DNA of 64,000 nt from VRUE01 sp963770315. Its GTDB lineage: Bacteria > Actinomycetota > Thermoleophilia > Solirubrobacterales > 70-9. Made by a program: the position numbers and the translations under genes. The DNA lies in contig CAVYPC010000002.1 of the NCBI GenBank assembly GCA_963770315.1, positions 2,170,001 to 2,234,000 on the forward strand. The letters run 5' to 3'. Shown piece after piece: positions 16,617-24,863 of the stretch; positions within the stretch are counted from its first letter, which is position 1; the number at the start of each line of letters is the position of its first letter. Below the pieces are notes generated by a model. That model saw nothing but the letters and a program-made list of their open reading frames with translations. It was not told where the DNA came from and made no database searches.

Positions 16617-16622
16617 TACGAT
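16617..16622 (+). promoter_or_regulatory. Leaderless-type -10 box TACGAT
   Basis: TACGAT is followed by exactly 6 nt and then the GTG start at 16629. No Shine-Dalgarno site lies in between. Confidence 0.45.
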
Positions 16623-16628
16623 CCCCGT

Positions 16629-17069
16629 GTGATCTACCTGCTGCGACACGGCGACGCCGAGCGGGGCGACGGCGAGGACGCGGCCCGCCGGCTGACGCCA
16701 AAGGGCGAAGCACAGTCCGTGGCGGCCGGGAAAGCGCTGGCGGCCCTCGGTATCGAGCTCGACGCCTGCCTGACCAGCCCCAAAGTCCGGGCCGCCGACA
16801 CGGCGCGCCTCGCCTGCCAAGCGATGCCGATCGAGCCCGAGGTCACCGCCGAGCTGAGCGAAGGGAGCTTCGACTCCCAGCGCCTCTCAGCCGGCCGTGG
16901 CGAGGCGATGCTGGTCGGCCACGAGCCCGACTTCTCGAACGAGATCGCCCGCCTCACCGGCGCCAAGGCGAAGCTGCGCAAGGGCGGGCTGGCGATTGTC
17001 GACGGAAACATGCTGCTGGCCCTGCTGCGGCCGGACGAGCTGGCGGCGATCGCCGCCTTGCGGGACTGA
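16629..17069 (+). CDS. sixA: SixA-type phosphohistidine phosphatase
   Basis: 146 residues of the histidine phosphatase superfamily: N-terminal YLLRHGDAERG carries the catalytic RHG, and LVGHEPDFS carries the second active-site His. The short single-domain form matches SixA, which removes phosphate from protein histidines; phosphatases of other small substrates share the fold. It is expressed from its own leaderless-type promoter. Confidence 0.8.
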   Translation: MIYLLRHGDAERGDGEDAARRLTPKGEAQSVAAGKALAALGIELDACLTSPKVRAADTARLACQAMPIEPEVTAELSEGSFDSQRLSAGRGEAMLVGHEPDFSNEIARLTGAKAKLRKGGLAIVDGNMLLALLRPDELAAIAALRD

Positions 17070-17398
17070 GCGCGCCGGAGGCCGGGCGCACCTCGCGGAG
17101 TGGTTGTGCCCCGACCGCTCATGGGAGGTGAAGCGGCCGGGACACGCTTTTTGCGAGCGATCTCTCCCGCTGCGCAGCCCATTGTCTATCAGACAGCTCA
17201 GCGCGGATCGCCACTACTACAACATCGACAGCAAATGATGTCACTAATCAGCGGCTGCCACGTCACTCATATAAGCCAACGACGCCGAATCCGAGCCCTG
17301 CCTAGACCAATACGGCCGACTGGCCAGTCAACCAGGGCGGTGACTTTCCTTGTAGCCTCCCCCGCCGACTTCACGACCTAGAAGGAGAGCGCAAATCG
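17070..17398. other. 329-bp non-coding gap
   Basis: No convincing reading frame. A small CGC-TTTTT-GCG hairpin near 17145-17155 may end the sixA transcript. The middle part is AT-richer than its surroundings (TGTCTATCAGACA dyad near 17193, CATATAAG near 17268) and probably holds the promoter of the SDR gene, but clear -35/-10 pairs were not found. AGAAGGAG before 17399 is the ribosome site of that gene. Confidence 0.5.
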
Positions 17399-18229
17399 AT
17401 GGGACTTCTTGATGGAAAAGCGGCGATCGTCACCGGGTCCGCCCGGGGAATCGGCCGTGCCACCGCGGAGCTGTTCGCCAGCCAGGGCGCCAAGGTTCTG
17501 ATCAACGACCTCGACGCCGATGTCGCCGAGCAGGCCGCCGGCGAGATCGACGGCGAAACCGCCGTGCACGCCGGCGACCTGACCAAGCCCGACGCCCCCG
17601 ACCAGCTGGTCGCCGCTGCCGTCGACGCCTTCGGCGCCGTCGACATCGTCGTCAACAACGCCGGCTACACCTGGGACGGAGTGGCCCACCGGATGACCGA
17701 CGAGCAGTTCCAGGCGATGCTCGACATCCACACCGTGGTCCCCTTCCGTGTCGCCCGCGCCCTTGCCCCCCACTGGCGCGAGGCCGCCAAGGCCGAGAAA
17801 GGCGAAGACAAAGAGGTCTTCCGCAAGCTGATCAACATCTCCTCCACGTCGGGGACGATGGGCAACGCCGGCCAGATCAACTACTCGGCCGCCAAGATGG
17901 CCGTCGTCGGCATGACCAAAACCCTGGCCAAGGAGTGGGGTCAGTTCAAGATCAACGTCAACGCCGTCGCCTTCGGCTTCGTTGAAACCAGGCTGACCGC
18001 CGCCAAAGAGGAGGGCGGCGAGATGACCGCTCCGGGCGGCGAGAAGATCGAGCTCGGCATCCCCGAGCAGATGCGGGCGATGGCGTCCGCGATCATCCCG
18101 CTAGGCCGCCCGGCGACGCCGATCGAGGCCTCCGGCCCGGTCCTCTTCCTCGCCTCGCCGCTGGCCAACTACGTGCACGGCCAGGTGCTGAACGTGACCG
18201 GCGGGATGTTCGGAGGCATGTACACCTAA
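17399..18229 (+). CDS. SDR family oxidoreductase (FabG-like)
   Basis: 276 residues. TGSARGIG at 13-20, NNAG near 91, SSTSG with catalytic Ser near 150 and YSAAK form a complete SDR active site. The sequence resembles 3-oxoacyl-ACP/3-hydroxyacyl-CoA dehydrogenases with a longer loop before the C terminus. It is a single-gene unit with a strong ribosome site, convergent with another SDR gene. Beta-oxidation or fatty-acid reduction is plausible given the neighbours. Confidence 0.88.
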   Translation: MGLLDGKAAIVTGSARGIGRATAELFASQGAKVLINDLDADVAEQAAGEIDGETAVHAGDLTKPDAPDQLVAAAVDAFGAVDIVVNNAGYTWDGVAHRMTDEQFQAMLDIHTVVPFRVARALAPHWREAAKAEKGEDKEVFRKLINISSTSGTMGNAGQINYSAAKMAVVGMTKTLAKEWGQFKINVNAVAFGFVETRLTAAKEEGGEMTAPGGEKIELGIPEQMRAMASAIIPLGRPATPIEASGPVLFLASPLANYVHGQVLNVTGGMFGGMYT

Positions 18230-18262
18230 CCCGGCTGCGACAGAGAGGAGTGCCGGCTCGGC

Positions 18263-19120
18263 TCAGTCCTTCGGCCGGCGCTCCTCGGCAACCGGCTTGC
18301 CGCCCTCGCCGACGATCGCATCGGGCGGCCACGGTCCCGCCCAGTTGTCCCTTGCGCCGTCGATCGTGATCGTCGTGCCGGAGAAGAAGTCGCCGGCCGG
18401 CGAAGCGAGGTAGGCGACCAACCAAGCCATCTCCTCGGCGCGACCGGCGCGGCCGATCGGGATCGAGCGCTCGAGGTTGTCGACGACGACCTGCGGATAC
18501 TTGGTCAGCAGCGTCTCGGTGGCGAACTGGCCGGCGGCGAGCGCGCAGGTCTTGATCCCGAAGCGGGCCCACTCGACGGCAAGCGTCCGCATCATGTTCT
18601 CGACCGCGGCGCGAGCGGCGCCGGAGTGGACCATGCCCGGCATGCCGTTGTGAGGAGAGAGGGTGACGCTGAGCACCTTGCCGCCGCCCTGTGGGATGAA
18701 GGCCTTGGTCGCCGCCGCGTGGGTCATCAGCCAGGTTCCCTGGACGTTCAGCTCGATCACCGTGCGGAAGCCTTTCGGGGTGATCGCCTCGGCCGGGCTG
18801 AGGAACTGGCCACCGGCGTTGTTGACCAGGGCATCGAGCCGCCCGTGCCGTTCCAGCAGCCGGTCGAAAAGGGGCTCGACCGCCTCCTCGTCGCGAATGT
18901 CGAGCGTCTCGTGCTCGAAGGAGCCGGCGAGGCCCTCGGCCAGACCGGCGGTCTCGGCCAGAGGCTCGGCGCGGCGCCCGCAACCGACGACCGCGCCGCC
19001 GAGACGGGCCAGCTCCAGCGCGGTCTCCCGCCCGAGGCCGCTTCCCGCGCCGGAGACCAGGCAGACCTGCCCATCGAGCAGGCCATCCCTGAAGATCCGC
19101 GAACGGGCGCTCTCAGCCAT
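18263..19120 (-). CDS. SDR-like protein of the 2,4-dienoyl-CoA reductase type
   Basis: 285 residues. It has a normal cofactor site (SGAGSGLG near 24-31) and NNAGG, but the canonical Y-x3-K is not present. The region reads MVHSGAARAAVENM, with His where Tyr is expected and Arg where Lys is expected. Loss of the Tyr is known in 2,4-dienoyl-CoA/trans-2-enoyl-CoA reductases (VHSGAAKA-type), which reduce the conjugated double bond of acyl-CoAs with NADPH. The Lys-to-Arg change is extra. This fits the fatty-acid catabolic neighbours. Confidence 0.82.
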   Translation of the reverse strand: MAESARSRIFRDGLLDGQVCLVSGAGSGLGRETALELARLGGAVVGCGRRAEPLAETAGLAEGLAGSFEHETLDIRDEEAVEPLFDRLLERHGRLDALVNNAGGQFLSPAEAITPKGFRTVIELNVQGTWLMTHAAATKAFIPQGGGKVLSVTLSPHNGMPGMVHSGAARAAVENMMRTLAVEWARFGIKTCALAAGQFATETLLTKYPQVVVDNLERSIPIGRAGRAEEMAWLVAYLASPAGDFFSGTTITIDGARDNWAGPWPPDAIVGEGGKPVAEERRPKD

Positions 19121-19147
19121 CGGCAGCAGCCTATAGGCGACCTGAAC

Positions 19148-19165
19148 CCGGGTAATGTGACCCGG
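19148..19165. promoter_or_regulatory. Dyad CCGGGT-N6-ACCCGG overlapping a -10 box
   Basis: A perfect 6-bp inverted repeat ends 2 nt before the ATG at 19168. Its 6-nt centre contributes to TAATGT, a TANNNT box 9 nt from the ATG. An operator that blocks a leaderless promoter is the simplest reading; an RNA hairpin at the start is the alternative. Confidence 0.4.
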
Positions 19166-19167
19166 CT

Positions 19168-20079
19168 ATGAAGGTCCATGTGGAGGCGAAGCCGCTGCAC
19201 GAGCCGCTCGCCGGCGGCACTCCGGGCGCGTCCGTGAGCGTCGAGCCGCTGATCGCCGGCCACGTCACCTGGCCGCAGACGATGATGGAACGACCGGGCG
19301 GGCCCTTCGAGACCCTGAAGCTGCTGCGCTCCCTGCTCAGCGGCAAGCCGGCCGCGAAGGTGCCCTGTCCCGCCTTCCTGATCCGCCACCCCAGCGCCGG
19401 CGCGATCCTCGTCGACACCGGGCTGCATCCCTCGATCGCGACCGACGGGAAGGAGAACTTCGGCGGGATCGCCGCCCGCGTGGCCAACCCCTCGCTGGAG
19501 AGCGGTACCGACGCGCCCGCCCAGCTGCGCTCGCGCGGCCTCGATCCCGGTGAGATCCCGGTCGTCGTGATGACCCACATGCACATCGACCACACCTCGG
19601 CGATCTCCGAGTTCCCCAACTCGACCTTCATCGTCAGCGAGGTCGAGTGGGAGGCGGCGACGGTCGGGCCGAAACCGCTGCTGAACGGCTACCGGCGAGC
19701 CCACTTCGACTATGCCTTCGACTACCGAACGATCGACTTCGACCGCGGCGGCATCGACTCCTACTCGAGCTTCGCCCGCTGCTTCGACCTCTTCGGCGAC
19801 GGCTCGATCCGGCTCGCCTACACGCCCGGCCACAGCGCCGGCCACGTGTCGGTGATCGCCCACCTCTCCGAGCGCGACTTCGTGATCGGCGGCGACGCCA
19901 CCTACACCCAGGGGCAGCTCGAGGGCAGCGCGCCGCTCGCACCGCGCCCCTTCGACGCCCACAACTACCGGCGCTCGCTCCAGGAGCTGAAGCTGTTCCG
20001 CCGCGAGTACCCGAACGCGATCGTCACGCCGGGGCACGATCCGAGCTTCTTCGAGAAGCTCGGCGAGCGCTACGAGTAG
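19168..20079 (+). CDS. MBL-fold metallo-hydrolase (lactonase-like)
   Basis: 303 residues with the signature THMHIDH, followed by GH within YTPGHSAGHVSV, GGDATYTQG and a terminal TPGHDPSF; these supply the two-metal site. The arrangement resembles N-acyl-homoserine lactonase-like proteins, so hydrolysis of a lactone or ester is possible, but quorum quenching is not demonstrated. Its 3' end overlaps the convergent plsC-like gene by 56 bp. Confidence 0.85.
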   Translation: MKVHVEAKPLHEPLAGGTPGASVSVEPLIAGHVTWPQTMMERPGGPFETLKLLRSLLSGKPAAKVPCPAFLIRHPSAGAILVDTGLHPSIATDGKENFGGIAARVANPSLESGTDAPAQLRSRGLDPGEIPVVVMTHMHIDHTSAISEFPNSTFIVSEVEWEAATVGPKPLLNGYRRAHFDYAFDYRTIDFDRGGIDSYSSFARCFDLFGDGSIRLAYTPGHSAGHVSVIAHLSERDFVIGGDATYTQGQLEGSAPLAPRPFDAHNYRRSLQELKLFRREYPNAIVTPGHDPSFFEKLGERYE

Positions 20080-20767
20080 CCAGCCCCTCGTACAGCTTTC
20101 GCACCCGGCCGAAGACCTCGGTCGCAACCTCGAGCTGGCGCTCGCGGCTCGGCGAATCCTCCACCGGAAAGGAGATCGGCTCGCCGAACTCGACCGTGAC
20201 CTTGGGGAAGCGGAAACGCTTCCAGCGCCGCACCCTGGCGGAGCCGTGCACGGCTACCGGGACCACGGGCACGCCGGACTCCAGCGCGATGCGCCCGATC
20301 CCCGGTTTGGGCTCGCCCAGCTCGTCGCTGCGCGAGCGACCGCCCTCGGCATAGACCAGCAGCATGCCGCCCTGGTCGAGGATCGCGAAGGCGGTCTTGA
20401 ACGACTCCTCGTCGTGCTGCCCGCGCCGGACCGGGAAGACGCCGCCGTGCTTGTAGATGTAGGTGAGCACGTGCGGGCCGAACATCTGCGATTTCGCCAT
20501 GAAGCGGACCTGGCGGCGCAGGTAGAGGCCGATGAAGAAGTGATCCATCTGGCTGAAATGGTTCGGGGCGAGCAGCAACGGCCCCGTCTTCGGCACGTTC
20601 TCGACCCCGATCGCGCGTACGCGATAGATCAGCAGGGTCGGCAGCGAGATGAGGACGCGAACGAACGGGTAGGTCCAGCCGACCCCCTTGCGCGCCGCCG
20701 CGTGGAACTGGTCGAAGTAGGCGGCGGGGCGGTCGTCCTTGTAGACCTGTGGCTTGATGTCGGGCAT
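20024..20767 (-). CDS. 1-acyl-sn-glycerol-3-phosphate acyltransferase (PlsC-like)
   Basis: 247 residues with NHFSQMD (the NHx4D catalytic box), GGVFPVRRG, a YAEGGRSRS (EGTR-like) motif and VPVVPVAVHG. It acylates lysophosphatidic acid or a related acceptor at the membrane; a hydrophobic segment (VRVLISLPTLLIYRV) precedes the active site. The C-terminal 35 residues are Arg/Ser-rich and run into the convergent MBL gene. It lies downstream of glycerol kinase on the same strand, consistent with phospholipid synthesis. Confidence 0.87.
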   Translation of the reverse strand: MPDIKPQVYKDDRPAAYFDQFHAAARKGVGWTYPFVRVLISLPTLLIYRVRAIGVENVPKTGPLLLAPNHFSQMDHFFIGLYLRRQVRFMAKSQMFGPHVLTYIYKHGGVFPVRRGQHDEESFKTAFAILDQGGMLLVYAEGGRSRSDELGEPKPGIGRIALESGVPVVPVAVHGSARVRRWKRFRFPKVTVEFGEPISFPVEDSPSRERQLEVATEVFGRVRKLYEGLATRSARRASRRSSDRAPA

Positions 20768-20773
20768 GGGAAG

Positions 20774-20794
20774 GCGACGGCCGGAGGCCGTCGC
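20774..20794 (-). terminator. Perfect hairpin next to the plsC-like start
   Basis: GCGACGGCC and GGCCGTCGC form a perfect 9-bp stem with a 3-nt loop, ending 6 nt before the ATG at 20767 on the minus strand. It could end the glpK transcript or mask the plsC start, where no free ribosome site is visible. The rest of the 117-bp gap shows nothing else. Confidence 0.5.
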
Positions 20795-20884
20795 TCTGCG
20801 TACCCCCTGCCGGGAAGGCGGTTACGCACCGGCTGCGACGATGGAGGCGATAACGCCGAGGAGCGCGGCGATGGCGCGGAGCGC

Positions 20885-22333
20885 TCAGGCCGCCCAGCCG
20901 CGCGAGCGCTCGACCGCACGACGCCACTCTGCCAGCAATGCCTCGCGCTCCTCGCCGCCCATGCGGGGCTCGTAGCGAGCCGCCTCGCGCCACATCTCGG
21001 CGACCTGGGGGGCGCTCCAGCGGCCGGTCGCGATCCCAGCCAGGTAGGCGGCGCCGAGCGCCGTAGTCTCGGCGATCTCCGGCACCACCACGGGCGCGCC
21101 CAGCACGTCGGCCTGGAACTGCATCAGCCAGCGGTTCGCGACGGCGCCGCCGTCGGCTTTCAACTCGGCCAGCCGCTCGCCGGAGGCCGCCTCCTCCGCT
21201 CGCACTGCGTCGACGGTCTGGTAGGCGATCGCCTCCAGCGCCGCCCGCGCCAGCTGAGCGCGGCCGCTGCCGCGGGTGAGGCCGACAATCGTGCCGCGCG
21301 CGTAGGGATCCCAGTGGGGCGAGCCGAGCCCGGTCAGCGCCGGGACGAAATAGACGCCGTCGTTGCCGTCGAGCGAGGCGGCCAGGCCCTCGCTCTCCCC
21401 CGACTCACCGATGATCCCGAGCCCGTCCCGCAGCCACTGCACCGCGGCGCCGGTGACGAAGATCGAGGCCTCGAGCGCGTAGGCGGCCGCCTCCGCCGGA
21501 GCACAGGCGATCGTGGTCAGCAGGCCCTCGCTCGGCTCGGGCGCCGCGGCGCCGGTGTTGAGCAGGAGGAAGCTGCCGGTCCCGTACGTGCTCTTGGCGC
21601 TGCCGGCGCTGTTGCAGGCCTGGCCGAACAGGGCCGCCTGCTGATCGCCCGCGATCCCGGCCACCGGCACCTCGCCGCCGAACTCCGAGGTGGTGCCGTA
21701 GGGGTGGGCGGAGGGCAGCGCCTCCGGCAGCCGCTCGGGATCGACGCCGAGCATCGCGCAGAGCTCCTCGTCCCAGGCGAGGCGGCGGATGTCGAACAGC
21801 ATCGTCCGCGAGGCGTTCGTGTAATCGGTCGCGTGGCGGCCGGTCAGCTTGAAGAGCAGCCAGGAGTCGATCGTGCCGAAGACCGCCCGCTCGGCCCCCT
21901 CGGCGTTGCGCAGCAGCCACTCGATCTTGGTGGCGGAGAAGTAGGGGTCGAGGACCAGCCCGGTCCGCTCCCGCACCAGCTCCTCCCGCCCTTCCTCGCG
22001 CAGCTCCTCGCAGCGAGCGGCGGTGCGGCGGTCCTGCCAGACGAGCGCCCGGTGGATCGGCTCGCCCGTCGCCGGGTCCCAGGCGACGACGGTCTCGCGC
22101 TGGTTGGCGATCCCGATCCCATCGAGCTCGGCTCCCTCGATGCCGGCAGCGGCTATCGCCCGAACCGCGACCCCTCGCGTCACCTCCCAGATCTCCCCCG
22201 CGTCGTGCTCGACCCAGCCGGGCCGGGGGAAGTGCTGATCGAACTCCGAGTAGGCGCGCCCCGCGATCCGCCCGTCCGCGTCGAAGACGAGGCAGGTCGT
22301 CCCGGTGGTGCCCTGGTCGATCGCCAGGATCAT
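20885..22333 (-). CDS. glpK: Glycerol kinase
   Basis: 482 residues of the FGGY sugar-kinase family. It begins ILAIDQGTTGTTCLVFD (phosphate-1 motif), with NQRETVVAWD, WQDRRTAARCEELR, GTIDSWLLFKLTGRHATDYTNASRTMLFD and the ADP-site GTGSFLLLNTG, all typical of GlpK. It phosphorylates glycerol to sn-glycerol 3-phosphate in the cytoplasm. Its start overlaps the stop of the TetR gene (ATGA), so the two are co-transcribed and probably controlled by the operator at 22932. Confidence 0.92.
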   Translation of the reverse strand: MILAIDQGTTGTTCLVFDADGRIAGRAYSEFDQHFPRPGWVEHDAGEIWEVTRGVAVRAIAAAGIEGAELDGIGIANQRETVVAWDPATGEPIHRALVWQDRRTAARCEELREEGREELVRERTGLVLDPYFSATKIEWLLRNAEGAERAVFGTIDSWLLFKLTGRHATDYTNASRTMLFDIRRLAWDEELCAMLGVDPERLPEALPSAHPYGTTSEFGGEVPVAGIAGDQQAALFGQACNSAGSAKSTYGTGSFLLLNTGAAAPEPSEGLLTTIACAPAEAAAYALEASIFVTGAAVQWLRDGLGIIGESGESEGLAASLDGNDGVYFVPALTGLGSPHWDPYARGTIVGLTRGSGRAQLARAALEAIAYQTVDAVRAEEAASGERLAELKADGGAVANRWLMQFQADVLGAPVVVPEIAETTALGAAYLAGIATGRWSAPQVAEMWREAARYEPRMGGEEREALLAEWRRAVERSRGWAA

Positions 22334-22902
22334 CGACCGGCGCCGCGGACGATCGTCAGCAGCGCCTCCGCCAGACCCGAGGGCTCTTCCTGGCCCGTGC
22401 CGAGCCGGCGCAGCGCCAACCCGTACATCAGCGCGACGATCGCGCGGGCGTGGCGGTCGGCCTGGGGGACCGAGAACATCTCCAGCGCCGCCTCGGCCAC
22501 TCCCTCATAGGCCTCGAAGCAGCGCCGCGAGGCCTCCTGCAGGGCCGGATCGCGGGCGGCGCGCAGGTGAAGCTCGGCCTCCGCGAGCTGCTGCAGCCGG
22601 TTGGAGGACTCGCCGACGATCTGCTCCACTTCGGCCGCCACCTGCTCGACCGACGGCCGGCGCCGGCGCAGATCGGCGGCGATGCCTTCCAGCCATACGA
22701 CCTCCTCGCCAACGAACAGCAGCAGGCTGTCGCGCAGGAGCTCCACCTGGCTCGGGTAGTGGTAGGTGAGCGACCCCAGCGAGACACCCGTCGCGGTCGC
22801 GACCCGGCGGTTGGTCACGGCGGCGATGCCCTCCTCACCGATCAGCTCCAGGGTCGTGCGGAGGATGCGCTCGCGGGTATCGGGGGGTGCGGCGGTGGCC
22901 AA
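22330..22902 (-). CDS. TetR-family transcriptional regulator
   Basis: 190 residues. The N-terminal TetR helix-turn-helix reads TRERILRTTLELIGEEGIAAVTNRRVATATGVSLGSLTYHYPSQVELLRDS, followed by a helical ligand-binding domain. It is co-transcribed with glpK and divergent from an amidase. The 16-bp palindrome 30 bp upstream is its obvious operator, so it likely represses itself, glpK and the amidase. The inducer is unknown. Confidence 0.9.
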   Translation of the reverse strand: MATAAPPDTRERILRTTLELIGEEGIAAVTNRRVATATGVSLGSLTYHYPSQVELLRDSLLLFVGEEVVWLEGIAADLRRRRPSVEQVAAEVEQIVGESSNRLQQLAEAELHLRAARDPALQEASRRCFEAYEGVAEAALEMFSVPQADRHARAIVALMYGLALRRLGTGQEEPSGLAEALLTIVRGAGR

Positions 22903-22931
22903 GAAGCGCCAGGTTACCCGTTTGGCCTATC

Positions 22932-22947
22932 GTTCGTTCGAACGAAC
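22932..22947. promoter_or_regulatory. 16-bp perfect palindrome, TetR operator
   Basis: GTTCGTTCGAACGAAC is a perfect palindrome centred between the TetR start (22902) and the amidase start (22965). Length, symmetry and placement are those of a TetR-family operator. Confidence 0.75.
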
Positions 22948-22964
22948 AACGACCAGGAGACGCC

Positions 22965-24416
22965 ATGTCCAGCCCCGCTTCGACCGCCACCGACAAGCAA
23001 TCCGAGGAAAGCCACAAGGGGCTCGAGCTGCTCGGCCTCGAGCAGCAGGCCGAGCTCCTCCGCACCGGCGGGGCTTCCTCGCGCGAGCTGGTCGAGCTCT
23101 CGCTGCGGCGAGTCGAGGCCGCCCAGCCGCGCCTGAACGCGTTCCGAGTCGTCCGCGACGAACGGGCGCTGGCCGAAGCCGACGAGGCCGATCGCCGGCT
23201 CGCGGCGGGCGACGCCTCGCCCCTGCTCGGAGTACCGGTTGCGATCAAGGACGACGTCGACCTGACGGATGAGACGACGGCCTTCGGCTGTGGCGGCGAG
23301 CACCGGGCCGCGACGCGCGACGCCGAGGTCGTGCGTCGCCTTCGCGACGGTGGGGCGATCGTGATCGGCAAGACGCACGCACCCGAGGTCGGCCAGTGGC
23401 ATTTCACCGAGGGCGTCTTCGGAGCCACCCGCAACCCGTGGAACACCGATCACGGGCCGGGCGGATCGAGCGGCGGCGGCGCTGCGGCCGTCGCGGCGGG
23501 GTTGGTGGCGGGCGCCGTCGGCTCCGACGGCGCGGGATCGATCCGAATCCCCGCGGCCTGGACCGGGCTGATCGGCCTCAAGCCGCAGCGCGGCCGGGTC
23601 TCGACCTGGCCGGATCCCGAGTCCTTCAACGGGCTCAGCTGCTACGGCCCCCTCACCCGCAGCGTCGGCGACGCGGCGTTGCTGCTGGACGCGATCCACG
23701 GCAACGTCCCCGCCGACCTGCATCACACCCCGGCTCCTGCCGAGGCCTTCGCCGCGTCCGCCGCCCGCGATCCCAAGCCCCTGCGCATCGCGCTCTCCTT
23801 CGCCACCCCTTTCGGCACCACGAACAAGGTCGACCCCGAGCACCGGGCCGCGGTCGAGGCGGTCGCCCAGCGCCTCGGAGAGCTCGGCCACGAGGTCGCG
23901 GAGGAGGATCCAGACTACGGGATGATCGGGCCCGCCCTGATTCCGCGCGGGATGGGCGGGGTGAGCGAGTGGCTGCGCGCCCACGTCGAGGATCCCGCCG
24001 TCCTCGAACCGCGCACCCGCACCCACGCCAAGGTCGGCGGGCTGCTCAGCGGGATGCCGCTGCGCCTCTCACGCGCAGCCGAGCCGGCCCTGCGACGACG
24101 GGCGGGCCGCATCTTCGACCGCTTCGACGTCGTCCTCACCCCGACCACCGCGAAGCCTCCGCCCCGGATCGGCGCCTTCGAGGGCCGCGGTTACTGGGCA
24201 ACCAGCAGCGCAGCAAGCGCCGCCTGCCCCTTCGCCTTTGCCTGGAACGTGACCGGCTGGCCGGGCATCAGCATTCCGGCGGGCCTCACCGCAAACGGCC
24301 TGCCGATCGGCGCCCAGCTGCTGGGCCGCGAAAACGACGAGGCGACCCTGCTCTCGCTGGCCGGTGCGCTCGAACATGCCGTCGGCGGCTGGGAGCGTTC
24401 GCCCTACCCAGCCTGA
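22965..24416 (+). CDS. Amidase signature family hydrolase
   Basis: 483 residues from the ATG at 22965 (CAGGAGA upstream). The Ser-cisSer-Lys triad segments are visible: VAIKDDVDL (Lys), GPGGSSGGGAAAVAAG (cis-Ser) and GSDGAGSIRIPAAWTG (nucleophile Ser). It hydrolyses a carboxamide; GatA is unlikely because gatB/gatC are absent. It is divergent from TetR-glpK across a palindromic operator. The substrate is unknown. Confidence 0.9.
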   Translation: MSSPASTATDKQSEESHKGLELLGLEQQAELLRTGGASSRELVELSLRRVEAAQPRLNAFRVVRDERALAEADEADRRLAAGDASPLLGVPVAIKDDVDLTDETTAFGCGGEHRAATRDAEVVRRLRDGGAIVIGKTHAPEVGQWHFTEGVFGATRNPWNTDHGPGGSSGGGAAAVAAGLVAGAVGSDGAGSIRIPAAWTGLIGLKPQRGRVSTWPDPESFNGLSCYGPLTRSVGDAALLLDAIHGNVPADLHHTPAPAEAFAASAARDPKPLRIALSFATPFGTTNKVDPEHRAAVEAVAQRLGELGHEVAEEDPDYGMIGPALIPRGMGGVSEWLRAHVEDPAVLEPRTRTHAKVGGLLSGMPLRLSRAAEPALRRRAGRIFDRFDVVLTPTTAKPPPRIGAFEGRGYWATSSAASAACPFAFAWNVTGWPGISIPAGLTANGLPIGAQLLGRENDEATLLSLAGALEHAVGGWERSPYPA

Positions 24417-24496
24417 GGTTTTTCCGTTTGCCTCACCGCGACAGCGGGTGTACGGTCGTAATCGGGCAGGGGTCCATCGACAGAAGGAGCTCCAAA

Positions 24497-24859
24497 TTGG
24501 CAGCCACTGAAGTCAAGAACTTCGATTCCCCCGACGAGACGCGTCCGTTCGAGGGGAAAGGCCAGGCAGAGGTGGTACAGCTTGCCGGCCACACTGTCGC
24601 CCTGGGTACGTTCGAGGCTGGTTGGAAGTGGTCGGAGAACGTCAAGCCGATCGCCGGCACCGACTCGTGTCAGGTCGCACACTTCGCCTACGTCCTCTCA
24701 GGCAGCATGCGCATCTATATGGACGACGGCTCGAACGTCGAAGTCCATGCTGGCGACGTCGTCGCGATTCCGCCGGGGCACAATGCCGAGGTCCTCGGCC
24801 CCGAGGCCTGCGTGATGGTCGACTTCGGCGAGATCGGCGACTACGCGAAGCGCGGGTGA
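24497..24859 (+). CDS. Small cupin-domain protein
   Basis: 120 residues from a TTG start at 24497, selected because AAGGAG ends 7 nt upstream and the alternative frame runs through the amidase. The cupin core reads HFAYVLSGSMRIYMDDGSNVEVHAGDVVAIPPGHNAEVLG, with His residues that could bind metal. Single-domain cupins act as sugar/keto-acid enzymes or as ligand sensors. No partner gene gives a specific role. Confidence 0.82.
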   Translation: MAATEVKNFDSPDETRPFEGKGQAEVVQLAGHTVALGTFEAGWKWSENVKPIAGTDSCQVAHFAYVLSGSMRIYMDDGSNVEVHAGDVVAIPPGHNAEVLGPEACVMVDFGEIGDYAKRG

Positions 24860-24863
24860 CCCC

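Noticed and set aside
17100..17381. 93-residue frame in the gap after sixA
   Set aside because: No ribosome site, no recognisable domain, and base composition changes within it; treated as non-coding.
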